A DNA stretch of 64,000 nt from positions 517,001 through 581,000 of the forward strand of contig JASJOG010000026.1 of NCBI GenBank assembly GCA_030142905.1. Direction: 5' to 3'. The notes below the pieces were generated by a model. It was given only the letters and a program-made list of their open reading frames with translations, was not told where the DNA came from and made no database searches. Origin of the DNA: Heliopora coerulea (lineage: Eukaryota > Cnidaria > Anthozoa > Scleralcyonacea > Helioporidae). Below are positions 57,701 to 64,000 of the stretch, in pieces. Position numbers and translations under genes: made by a program. Every line of letters starts with the position of its first letter. Within the stretch, counting starts at the first letter, position 1.

Positions 57701-60700
57701 ATGATTTACGAATGTGTTGAAAACCATAGTGATTTCCCCCTCCATTTCATTAAGATTTCTGTCAAGCAACGAACTGGTTACTTTTCCCGGAAAAGCTTTG
57801 CAGAGTTTGAATCCATCGTTACTGTAAGTAAAGAAGTTCTATATAGTCGTGCTGGTGGATATAGAAAAATTTAACCATAATATTTAATCACATGGTCATC
57901 TGTATAGTCGTTTACATGTTGAATATGTATAGGTCGATTAGTTATTTTCTTCTTATTTCACTTGTTTTTGAGTGTGAAAAATTACTGCGACATTTTTGCT
58001 TTGTTTTGTTCAGAGACTTAAACGACAATTCCATTCCTTCCTTACCACTTGGTTCGTTGGACACTCTGACCAATCTCAGAGACTTGTAAGTTTTTGCTCA
58101 ATGACGTTTGCCATGTTATAATTCACCGTAGAGAAAAAGTAACGACTTCTATATTTAACCATAATCCTTTGCGCGGAGTAAACGTTCTTGATGACATATA
58201 GGAAGATGCGGTTTTAAAAAGAATTAAATGTGGTAGGAAGTAAGCCCTTGCCAACTTAATTTATGACGACATATTGATCATTCTTTGGCTGTTGTTGGAG
58301 GTAAATAAATTTTGGGCAAAGCATTGTGGTTAACTGTACAGCCACCATCTTATTGAGTATTGTCTAGTTAATATTCTTGATCGGTATTCAAAGAAGTCAT
58401 TTTTTCATGAATTAATTAACCTCTATCGATTGATTTCAGGTATTTAGTTAATAATAACATTACAAAACTGGAAAAGAACGTTTTCCAGGCCTTGACAAAC
58501 TTAAAGAGACTGTAAGTTAATAGTTGAACGTTTTTCTTCACCTGAGCTTTTTGTCGCTGTTGGAGTTGTTACTGTTCTTCTTGCCTTTACTGTCGTTACA
58601 CGTTGCTGTTGCTGCTTTTATTGCTGCTGTTTATTTGGTTGTTCCTGTCACTATTACTGCTGTTCTTGGTGTTGCTGCCGCTTCTTTTGTTATTTTTGTT
58701 GTTTTCACTGTTATTTACTTTGTTGTTTTTGCTGCATTTGTTATTGCGACCGTTGTTGCTTTTGTCGTTTTTGTTGTTATAGCTGCTACTGCTGTTGTTG
58801 TTGTTGTTCTTGCCGCTGTTGTTGTTTTATTCTTGTTGTTGTTCTTGTTATTGTTGCTGTTGTTTTTGTTGTTGCTGTTGCTGTTGTAGCTGTTGTTGTT
58901 ATTGTTGTTGTTTTTGTTGTTGTTGTTGATGTTATTACTGTTGTTGTTTTTGTTATTGTTGTTGACTTGTTGTCGTCGTCGTCGTTGTTGCTGTTGTTGA
59001 TATTGTTGCTGTTGTGGTTGTTGTTGATATTGTTGTCGCTGTTATTGTTGTTGTTGTCATTACTATTGTAGTTGTCATTGTTGTTTTTGTTGTGTTGTTC
59101 TTGTGACACTTAATGGTCGCCATTGTAAATGCTGTTATGGTTGTTGCTGTTGTTTTCGAGGTCTCGTGTTGTCTTCGCGTGATTGTACAGTTGTTTGTTT
59201 GTTTATTCATTTTTTTTTCCGGATTATTCGAGTTTGTTTCTTATTTTTCTACCAAATGTTACTGTAGTCACTTAGAAAACAACGCCATCACAGAAGTTGA
59301 AAGCGGAACGTTCAACAATTTAGTTCAACTGGAAGAAATGTTTGTGCACTTCTTGTACTTTGTGGCTGTAGATTATATCATTGTGAGGCAAAGAGATGTT
59401 GAGGAGATGTGGCAGTAAAGAGGGATTAATAAACATTTTAATTGGTTATATATAGACTTGATGTTACTTTAACCATAAATTACTCTACTTATAAGCGCAC
59501 TTTGATGAGTAATAATGATTAAATTTTTCTGCTTCTTCAGATACGTTCAAAACAACAAGATCAAGAATATTCCTACATTCAATTCCTTACCAAACCTGCG
59601 GATATTGTAATTACTTTCACTGTATCATCGTGCATGACCACCAAAGAGATGGTTTACTCCTTCTTGCGGTTGTTGCTGGTTAAAGTTGTTTGTAAATTTT
59701 GATTCAGAATGGGAAATGGTTGCGACTTGTCGAAAAATTTTGTTTTGAGATACTTGCTTAAGACGCACTTTTATTTGAGAAAACTTAAACTGGACACCAT
59801 TCTCTTTCATCTAGAAACCTGGAAAATAACGAAGTGGTGATGATGGGCATGATGGCATTTAGTAAATTACCAAAGCTGAGTAACCTGTAAGTCATGGACA
59901 GTGTAATAATCCTGAGACACCTCCAGATTTATAACCTAAAGAAAGAGAATTTTTTTTATTAACCAACAAACGTCGCGAAAAACTACTTAAGAATAGTTGA
60001 CCAGAACTGATCTGAAGCCACAGCTATGTGGCATCAGGTTTGCTATGAAGATACCTGTGAAGATACGGGGTCAGTGGTCTCAAAACTTATTGATTCTGAG
60101 TCCAGTTATGGCTTTGCTTAACGAAATGTTAAGAGTATTTCATGAATTAACCCTACACTGCTAAAGTCAACTAGAAAAGGTCACTGGAGCGGAATTCGAA
60201 CTCGCATCTTCGGGTTACCCAACCGCTGCTCTAGCCATTGAGTTATCCAGTTAATGGGAACAGCACGTTTGTTTTATCCATTTTAAGTGTACGAGAGATT
60301 CTCGCGACAACTTAAAGCTCGATATCTGAGAGGATGTGCAATGTTTCGACTCCCGCTTAAGACAACTTTTGTAGTTGACTTTAGCAGTGTAAGTCAATTC
60401 ATGAAATGTTTTATTAGAGTTTCAAAGTGTGAAATTATCATGAAATTTGCTCGTTATTACTTACTAGTCCTTTACAATTCGTTTTCTTGGTTTTCTTCTC
60501 TAGGCGACTTTCTAACAACCCACTTGCCTGCGGCTGCAATGTTTTCAACTCACTCGTCGCAGTTATCACATTTCTTCGGCCTAGCGCAACATGTGATAAG
60601 CCAGCTCGTGTTCGTGGGGTTACTTTTCCGGGAAATTATGGCAATGTTTCCAGGAGAGACTTTACCTGTGGTAAGTTGGCAAAAACTTTAGAATTCGGAA

Positions 60701-63700
60701 ATACCGAAATTTATTTTCTGTTGCGATAGAAATGGACCGATGAGCGACGGCCCTGACTGGATCGCTAAGAAAACTATTTAGTGGTTGCTGTTTGACATGA
60801 TTAACGCCACTCTGGCTTAAAATGTATTTAACTAGAGAGATTATATATAATATATATCATATGTTACATGTCATAAATCACATATCATATATCGTATATC
60901 GTATATCATATATCATATATTATATATCATATGTCATATATCATATGTCATATATTATATATTATATACTGTATATCAGGGGTCACCAACTGGCGGATTC
61001 CGGTCCGGATCCGGACTCTGAGAGGCTTTTATCCGGACCGCTAGACATTTTTTGTGGTACTAATATTAATTTATAGTTTCACTTAAACAACATTTAAAAA
61101 AATAGTTCTTTAGGGAACTGGAAGCAAAGTATATTTTGAAGATAAATGTTTAGGACTTTAGGTTATCAAGTTCCTGTTTGGAAATAAACTTGTAACTAAG
61201 AAAAGCACAAAAATGTTTAATAAAATGTTGAAGTTGCCACTATATTTTTTTCCATGAATCACAGTTACGTGTAATATCTCGTGGTTACGGACCCCACAGA
61301 GGGGAGAGTTTAGTAACTGGACCCCCCAGAATTTTAGTTGAATACCCCTGCTATATATTATGTACTATATATTATATACTACATATTACATACTATATAC
61401 TATATACTATATACTATATATTATATATTATATATTATATACTATATATTATATACTATATATTATATACTATACATTATATACTATATGTTATATATTA
61501 TGTATTATATACTATATATTATATACTATATATTATATACTATACATTATATACTATATATTATATACTATATGTTATATATTATGTATTATATATAACC
61601 CTACATTTCGTCTGTTACAACTTTTTAAAAGTTACTTTTCGTACATCATATATCACTTTCTTAACCATTGAATTCATGCAATACTGTTTCGTCTTTGCTT
61701 AGCTCCAGTAAATGTAACTGCTTCCACACCAAGCGATCTTCAACTTCGAGTGGACTGGGAACCAACCATTTATTCGTACCCAGTTCAAGTCACAAACGGA
61801 ACAAACGGGACATATATAATTCTCGGTGACAATTCCACCACCCTTAACATCTCCTACGTTGTCACGTGTTATGGTCCGGCCAATCAGGTACTGGTAGGAC
61901 GTACCAACTTCACGTGGTTTGTCTTCAAGAAAAAAGACGGTGTTTTGGCGGGAAGCGATTACGTGTGCTCGGTACAAACTGTAGAGGTTTCCATGGTGAA
62001 CAACAGTAAAAAGGTGGTATCGAGGACAAGTGTGGATAGTCAGTCAGTATTTCAGACTACCATCGAAGGAAAAGGTATGAGGCAGCGGGTAGAATTGAAA
62101 AGAAGATTCAGAGCCTCGTGTCAGATTATCATCAGCTGTTCCCTCTCCCTTGAGCAAAGACTGTATGATAAATTTGCTAGAATGACGACAATGAAACAAA
62201 AATCCAATCCTTCTTTATGTAAAGACTATATACCGTGAGCGAAGAGTTTAAGCTCTAGATTAACTTAAAAGGCGAGGCCCAAAGGTTGACATTTCGCTCA
62301 AACACTGAAGTCAAAGTATATAATGGCTGGTTTACATTGCCCATAAAACATAAACCAAAACACGTCATCTTGTTAGCTTGATATTCAAGTTAGAAACAAG
62401 ACAAGACAGAGGCGAAGGTGAAGTGATTTCGTTCTTGGTCCGGTAATCTCTGACTTGTCTTGGTTATAAGTTGAATATCAAACTAACAAGATTACTTTTT
62501 TCGGTCTTTGTTTTATTCTTTATTTTTTGGAATTGTCGATTGACTATGGTTTTTACGTTGGCCACCATGATGCAGTTTTATAACTAACACCTACGATTCA
62601 ACTGGCGCTTTTCTGTAAGCTGCAACTTATAGAAACAAAAATACCAATAAAAATTGCCAATGTAAACATAGTTTTAGAGTTATGTTTGACTTTCTCGTGC
62701 ATGCTTTAAAAAAATTTTTGTACTTGCTCCAATTTTCACCGATGCATTTTCTTTTCATTTAAGCTCCTGTAGTTAATATCACCTTTAATGTCTCGAATTA
62801 TTACCTGGATATCTCGTACTATGATTTCAGGTCAGTAAACTGCTGTTTGTTCATTGCTTTTATAAAAGTAGATGTGGTTTTAGAAATTTGCTAAACAGCT
62901 GGATGTATGCAATTGTATTGAGTTCGGATAGAATTGTGGATTAATATCCGTAATGCGCTATTAGAATGCTGCAAAATATGATTAAATTTTCGTTCCTGTA
63001 GAGTCTTTACGGTTACACTCAGGAACTGACCATTTTATTTTTGAGAGGGGCTGCGCAATTTTAGTTTGGTCGGAATTTTATTAATGTAACATCAGGAATT
63101 TCTTCACATGCCATTCGTTTGCAAAATATTTTTATTCGACCCCAGTAGTAGGGGCGCTCGCTAATATTGTTTCCTCTCCAATTTCCTTCCTTTTTCTCTT
63201 TATACCAACTTTTTTGTCAATACTTTTCCCTGCGACATATGTTTAAATGTGGATCTTGGAGATATCTTGAATGATAGACGAACGTTCGTCAAGCCCTAAC
63301 CTCAAAAAAACGATTTCTGAGCTCCAGACGAGGATCGAACCCGCAACCTTCTGATGACCGGTGGTGAAATTGTTTTTGGTATTTGGCCAGCTCTCTGTCA
63401 AAAATCATATGCTCCATTAATAATCAATTGATTTCATCCTCAAACATCGAACATCTAGTGCTTCGGAACCAGACTTCGTCAGTGTGAAATACGAAGAACT
63501 CTCAGGCAGTCCAAGATACATCGCGAGCCCCTTTGGCAGCTGGTTAAGTTTCTCCAGTAAACCAGAATTCTCCGATTGGTTTCGAAGTGAATCTCCGCGG
63601 AATAAACATTACACGGAAACGCTGCAACTGTCGGCAACCCATGAGGTTGATAGAAACGGCAACAGTGTGTATCGATATTTCTCGCCGGAATTCTTTCCAG

Positions 63701-63767
63701 TCGATGGACGGGGGTTTGGGGCCGAAGGACAGCGAGATTGCACGACCAATGCACTAAGGAACTTCGG
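33441..63767 (+). CDS. Large secreted/receptor-like LRR protein with FN3-like and fibro-slime domains (3' partial)
   Basis: The start is ATG at 33441, giving MRKLLLVFGSFVL and a hydrophobic signal peptide ending near residue 22. An LRRNT follows, then 37 single-repeat LRR exons (37360-59886), LRRCT (60504-60670), FN3-like (61703-62074), linker (62764-62830) and fibro-slime (63459-63767). About 1,300 residues are encoded in the window and the last exon ends in phase 2 with a gtaagt donor, so more exons lie to the right. No transmembrane segment is seen yet, so secreted and membrane-bound forms are both possible. The LRR part suggests an extracellular ligand-binding solenoid. I do not recognise a named orthologue. 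It is not an LGR/TSHR-type receptor as far as visible, since the LRRCT is followed by FN3-like and fibro-slime modules and no seven-helix region appears. The gene model rests on consistent phases at all 41 junctions. Confidence 0.82.
34197..34529. mobile_element. Non-autonomous DNA transposon with ~32-bp inverted ends
   Basis: The left end begins GGGGGTGTTGATATGGA and the inverse of the right end begins GGGGGTGTTTATATGGA; both continue to AGCCAGCCCT. The interior contains more GGCTGGCT words and no transposase. The superfamily was not determined. Confidence 0.65.
35311..36878 (-). mobile_element. hAT-like element with decayed transposase
   Basis: The ends GCAGGCCTTTT (left, about 35316) and AAAAGGCCTGC (right, about 36863) are inverted copies. 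Both subterminal regions are rich in GCGCG/ACGCGT words, including a tandem CGCGTGTGCCGA motif at 36,795-36,835. On the minus strand, 36387-35998 encodes FDPKNW, DYGNDAF and FANHFQ motifs that I associate with hAT-family transposase C-terminal regions. The frame is short and degenerate. Confidence 0.5.
35332..35523. mobile_element. 192-bp hAT-like MITE nested in larger element
   Basis: The ends CAGGGCTGCCGAGAG and, inverted, CAGGGCGTCCGAGAG are flanked by 8-mers TTCATTAG (35324-35331) and TTCGTTAG (35524-35531). That is the size expected for an hAT target duplication. It interrupts the larger element about 20 bp from its left end. Confidence 0.75.
36969..37050. repeat. Dispersed repeat fragment, second copy
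   Basis: It shares GGTATTTTACTCTGGCT and CAGACAATTTTACT with 5155-5230. Class unknown. Confidence 0.5.
37360..59886 (+). CDS. LRR gene: 37 consecutive single-LRR exons, all phase 2
   Basis: Exons: 37360-37431, 39004-39075, 40832-40897, 41305-41376, 41902-41970, 42365-42430, 42563-42646, 43364-43435, 44066-44137, 44401-44484, 45234-45311, 45739-45816, 46334-46414, 46933-46986, 48074-48145, 48396-48470, 49018-49104, 49332-49403, 49921-49986, 50132-50203, 50645-50716, 50786-50857, 51312-51395, 52436-52507, 53112-53186, 53935-54018, 54580-54660, 54864-54935, 55614-55682, 55785-55856, 56700-56771, 57755-57823, 58014-58085, 58440-58511, 59268-59339, 59541-59606, 59815-59886. Most are 72 nt and encode one xLxxNxIxxIxxxxFxxLxxLxxL unit; the range is 54-87 nt. 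Each begins with the third base of the Leu/Met/Ile codon left by the preceding exon. The least typical are 46933-46986 (short) and 46334-46414, 53112-53186 and 54580-54660 (weak motif). Confidence 0.8.
37432..39003. other. LRR gene intron with SINE-like element
   Basis: About 37,498-37,790 resembles a SINE. It has a tRNA-like head (GTGGCACAGCAGTAG, then GGGTTTGATTCTGG as a B-box-like word) and a body with GGGTACTCTGGTTTCCTCCT. The remainder shows no exon. Confidence 0.45.
39375..39500. repeat. CACATGTGAAA-palindrome repeat fragment in LRR gene intron
   Basis: The words TTTCACATGTGAAAT, ACATATGAAC and CACATGTGAATCACATG mark another copy of the palindrome-rich family seen in the transporter introns, without clear ends. 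Confidence 0.45.
39620..40010. repeat. TATTATTACAC minisatellite
   Basis: About 390 bp of ATT triplets punctuated by ACACT at 12-18-bp intervals, with AGTATTATTACACT variants. It lies in the intron between the exons at 39004 and 40832. Confidence 0.95.
40388..40565 (+). mobile_element. tRNA-derived SINE, family 2, inverted-repeat form
   Basis: B-box-like GGTTCGATCCCC and the tail AGATATCTCCAAGCTC are present. The head is flanked by its own inverse (CTCAGAAAAACGAT / ATCGTTTTTCTGAG), as if two copies were inserted head to head. Confidence 0.6.
40655..40815 (+). mobile_element. tRNA-derived SINE, family 2
   Basis: An A-box-like TAGCTCAATGGCTGG and a B-box-like GGATTCAGTCC are followed by the shared body (GAGGATAGAGCTTGACGAAC) and tail AGATATCTCCAAGCTCC. 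It ends about 15 bp before the acceptor of the exon at 40832. Confidence 0.7.
41522..41845. mobile_element. hAT-like MITE with perfect 8-bp target duplication
   Basis: CGTTTTAT occurs at 41514-41521 and 41846-41853. The ends CAGTGGCGTTGCTAGG and, inverted, CATAGGGGTCGCGAGG are partly matching. It sits in the intron between the exons at 41305 and 41902. Confidence 0.65.
42110..42225. repeat. (CTTC)n microsatellite
   Basis: A TCCTTCCTTCC run flanked by a CTTT-rich tract, inside the intron between exons at 41902 and 42365. Confidence 0.9.
42683..42998. repeat. GGTATGGTATTGTGTCTTGT minisatellite
   Basis: Units of about 20-30 bp built from GTGGTATGGTATTGTG and CTTGTGGTATTGTG. It explains open frames of Tyr/His/Thr/Pro on one strand and Cys/Val/Trp on the other. 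It lies in the intron after the exon ending at 42646. Confidence 0.95.
43260..43363. repeat. 52-bp tandem duplication of a splice acceptor region
   Basis: Two 52-bp units (43260-43311 and 43312-43363) each end in a pyrimidine-rich tract plus AG; with the AG at 43258-43259 this makes three successive acceptors before GAACCTTA/GAACATTA. Only the third, before 43364, gives the correct frame. Confidence 0.85.
44525..44740. repeat. ACAGT/ACAAT degenerate pentanucleotide array
   Basis: TACAGTACAATACAAT-type repeats with many substitutions in the intron after the exon ending at 44484. Confidence 0.85.
46987..48073. other. Pyrimidine-rich LRR gene intron with short tandem repeats
   Basis: The intron is T/C-rich. 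A ~20-bp unit like CTCGCATCCCTTGTTTCA repeats at about 47,500-47,620 and a ~19-bp unit CCCTATTACCCACTACATT at about 47,800-47,860. Open frames here are compositional only. Confidence 0.7.
48490..48780. repeat. GGAA/GGGA purine-rich tract
   Basis: Degenerate GGAGGGATGGAGG-type purine repeats in the intron after the exon ending at 48470. Confidence 0.7.
49826..49905 (+). mobile_element. tRNA-derived SINE, family 2, partial
   Basis: It has GAGGTTGCGGGTTCGATCCC followed by CTGGGGCTCAGAAATCAT and GAGCTTGAAC. The A-box part is missing. It ends about 15 bp before the exon at 49921, much as the copy at 40655 does before its exon. Confidence 0.6.
50345..50545. repeat. (GTGTATATATGTAT)n minisatellite
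   Basis: A 14-bp unit, GTGTATATATGTAT, repeated about 14 times with minor variants, in the intron before the exon at 50645. Confidence 0.95.
51396..52435. other. LRR gene intron with split SINE family 1 and internal repeats
   Basis: A minus-strand tRNA-like head is at about 51480-51560 and the family-1 tail ATTCTCGCGACAACTTAA at about 52,215. They are separated by ~650 bp that includes two diverged copies of one segment (51,665-51,760 and 51,780-51,870). Related sequence recurs at 58,150-58,330 after another LRR exon. Confidence 0.5.
53505..53870. repeat. ~26-bp GGGAAGGAAAACAAGGGAAAC minisatellite
   Basis: About a dozen units of AAAACAAGGGAAACAAAG plus GGGAAGGGAAGG in the intron before the exon at 53935. 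Both strands give low-complexity open frames. Confidence 0.95.
54105..54330. repeat. (GTTGTT)n-like tract
   Basis: Degenerate TTGTTG/TTGTCG repeats in the intron after the exon ending at 54018. Confidence 0.85.
55015..55470. repeat. Purine-rich GA/GGA tract
   Basis: Irregular GGAGGGA, GAGAGAGAG and GGAAAG words in the intron after the exon ending at 54935; no clear unit. Confidence 0.7.
55857..56699. other. LRR gene intron, no recognised content
   Basis: 843 bp between LRR exons. I see no exon, transposon end or simple repeat. Confidence 0.5.
56845..57245. mobile_element. TIR element carrying telomere-like (CCTAA) repeats
   Basis: About 56,995-57,055 and 57,180-57,240 are inverted copies (AACGCTTTGAAGCGTGGCC and its inverse GGCTACGCTTCAAAGCG). 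Between them lies a run of degenerate CCTAACC/CCTAAACC words; the opposite-sense word TAGGGTTAGGTTTAGGG occurs just outside on the left at about 56,893. Confidence 0.6.
58540..59105. repeat. TTGTTG/GCTGTT trinucleotide-rich tract
   Basis: Over 500 bp of degenerate TTG/CTG/TTA triplets between the exons at 58440 and 59268; it produces long Val/Leu open frames on + and Asn/Thr on -. Confidence 0.9.
60150..60390 (-). mobile_element. tRNA-derived SINE, family 1
   Basis: A minus-strand tRNA-like head (about 60185-60250, B-box-like CGAGTTCGAATTCC) is followed by the family body ATTCTCGCGACAACTTAA at about 60,298. It is intact relative to the copy at 51480-52310. Confidence 0.6.
60504..60670 (+). 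CDS. LRR gene: LRRCT exon
   Basis: It begins in phase 2 and ends in phase 1 before gtaagt. The product RLSNNPLACGCN, then SATCDKPARVRG and RDFTC, has the NPLxCxC start and later cysteines of an LRR C-terminal cap, ending the solenoid. Confidence 0.88.
60830..61600. repeat. AT-rich tandem repeats split by an hAT-like insertion
   Basis: The left part (60,830-60,976) is TATCATATGTCATA-type and the right part (61,351-61,600) is TATATACTATATATTA-type. The 374 bp between them are a transposon. Confidence 0.85.
60977..61350. mobile_element. hAT-like non-autonomous element
   Basis: The ends CAGGGGTCACCAACT and, inverted, CAGGGGTATTCAACT are flanked by CTGTATAT (60969-60976) and CTATATAT (61351-61358), an 8-bp target duplication with one mismatch. 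The GC-rich start (GGCGGATTCCGGTCCGGA) resembles other animal hAT ends. Confidence 0.75.
61703..62074 (+). CDS. LRR gene: fibronectin-III-like exon
   Basis: 124 residues, phase 1 to phase 1. It starts APVNVTAST and LRVDWEP, as in the first strands of an FN3 fold with the core Trp, and contains SDYVCSVQTVEVS, like the Y-x-C-x-V strand. Several N-glycosylation sequons (NVT, NGT, NST, NIS, NFT) support an extracellular location. The domain call is by pattern and could be another beta-sandwich. Confidence 0.65.
62764..62830 (+). CDS. LRR gene: short linker exon
   Basis: 22 residues, phase 1 to phase 2, reading APVVNITFNVSNYYLDISYY. Its last residues lead into the first strand of the fibro-slime module in the next exon. 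Confidence 0.6.
63256..63362 (-). mobile_element. tRNA-derived SINE, family 2, minus-strand copy
   Basis: The tail GGAGATATCTTGAATGATAG comes first, then GTCAAGCCCTAACCTCA, then the inverse B-box GGATCGAACCC and a head fragment. It lies about 100 bp before the fibro-slime exon. Confidence 0.65.
63459..63767 (+). CDS. LRR gene: fibro-slime domain exon (partial domain)
   Basis: 103 residues, phase 2 to phase 2, donor gtaagt. It contains PDFVSVKYEE, FSDWFR, ETLQLSATH, YRYFSPEFFPVDGRGFG and a terminal NFG. This order (PDF, W-[FY]-R, Leu-rich strand, FFP-[IV]-D-x-x-GFG, N-[FY]-G-F-T) is that of the fibro-slime domain known from Fibrobacter and Dictyostelium PA14-type proteins. The remainder should lie on exons beyond the window. 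Confidence 0.72.
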
Positions 63768-64000
63768 GTAAGTATGGCGTGTGGTACTGCTTATGTTATA
63801 CCGTTAGGGGGCATTTAACCTACAGTATGATTGTTCTTCTGATATATCCCATGAACTCATGAAAGTCTTTAGGGCGTATTGCTACTTTAGAGGGCGAATC
63901 GAAATCAGGAATTGTGCCTTTGAGACAACATTACATACCCCAAGAAGAGCAATCACATAGGACAATACATTACCTCTTGGATGAACAACCATATAGGACA
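63768..64000. other. Start of next LRR gene intron
   Basis: Intronic sequence after the gtaagt donor; no further exon before the window ends. Confidence 0.7.

Noticed and set aside
58524..59210. Hydrophobic Val/Leu frame on + and Asn/Thr frames on -
   Set aside because: TTG/CTG triplet-rich intron sequence; between two well-defined LRR exons.
33441..63767. Glycoprotein-hormone/relaxin receptor (LGR) identity for the LRR gene, suggested by phase-2 single-LRR exons
   Set aside because: The LRRCT is followed by FN3-like and fibro-slime modules and no seven-helix region is visible.

Overview
The window is eukaryotic: coding sequence is cut into short exons with GT-AG (and one conserved GC-AG) introns, gene density is low, AT content is high, and introns are full of microsatellites, hairpin MITE-like elements, tRNA-derived SINEs and hAT/Harbinger remnants. 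Gene content and repeat style suggest an early-branching marine animal. A cnidarian such as a stony coral is my best guess, as inference only. No genes are supported on the minus strand apart from transposon relics.

Layout. (1) 1-32,011 holds a head-to-tail tandem array of four proton-oligopeptide-transporter (POT/SLC15) genes on the + strand, closest to the lysosomal peptide/histidine transporter SLC15A4. Gene A is represented only by its last exon (341-726). Gene B (1,618-12,590) is intact and most conventional. Genes C (14,787-21,947) and D (24,849-32,011) are recent duplicates inside a ~9.6-kb segmental duplication (13,755-23,362 and 23,821-33,387). All share the same exon boundaries and phases, including a GC donor at the third shared intron. 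C and D keep open frames but have lost the ExxER proton-coupling motif of helix 1, and the helix-4 lysine is Arg in C and Thr in D. Both also carry relics of duplicated exons and a (TGTCAC)n satellite in intron 2, about 0.45 kb in C and about 2 kb in D.

(2) 33,441-63,767 and beyond the right edge is one large + strand gene: signal peptide plus LRRNT, then 37 exons that each encode one leucine-rich repeat, then an LRRCT exon, a fibronectin-III-like exon, a short linker exon and an exon with the hallmarks of a fibro-slime domain. Every junction from the LRRNT exon through to the LRRCT exon is phase 2. About 1,300 residues lie in the window and the gene continues to the right. The LRR plus fibro-slime combination is the most unusual coding feature here.

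Relations. The right edge of the duplicated transporter segment ends 54 bp before the LRR gene ATG, so the LRR gene's upstream region also exists as a copy downstream of gene C without any LRR exon. SLC15A4-type transporters act in endolysosomes and LRR ectodomains are common recognition modules. A shared immune or symbiosis role is possible, but adjacency is the only evidence.
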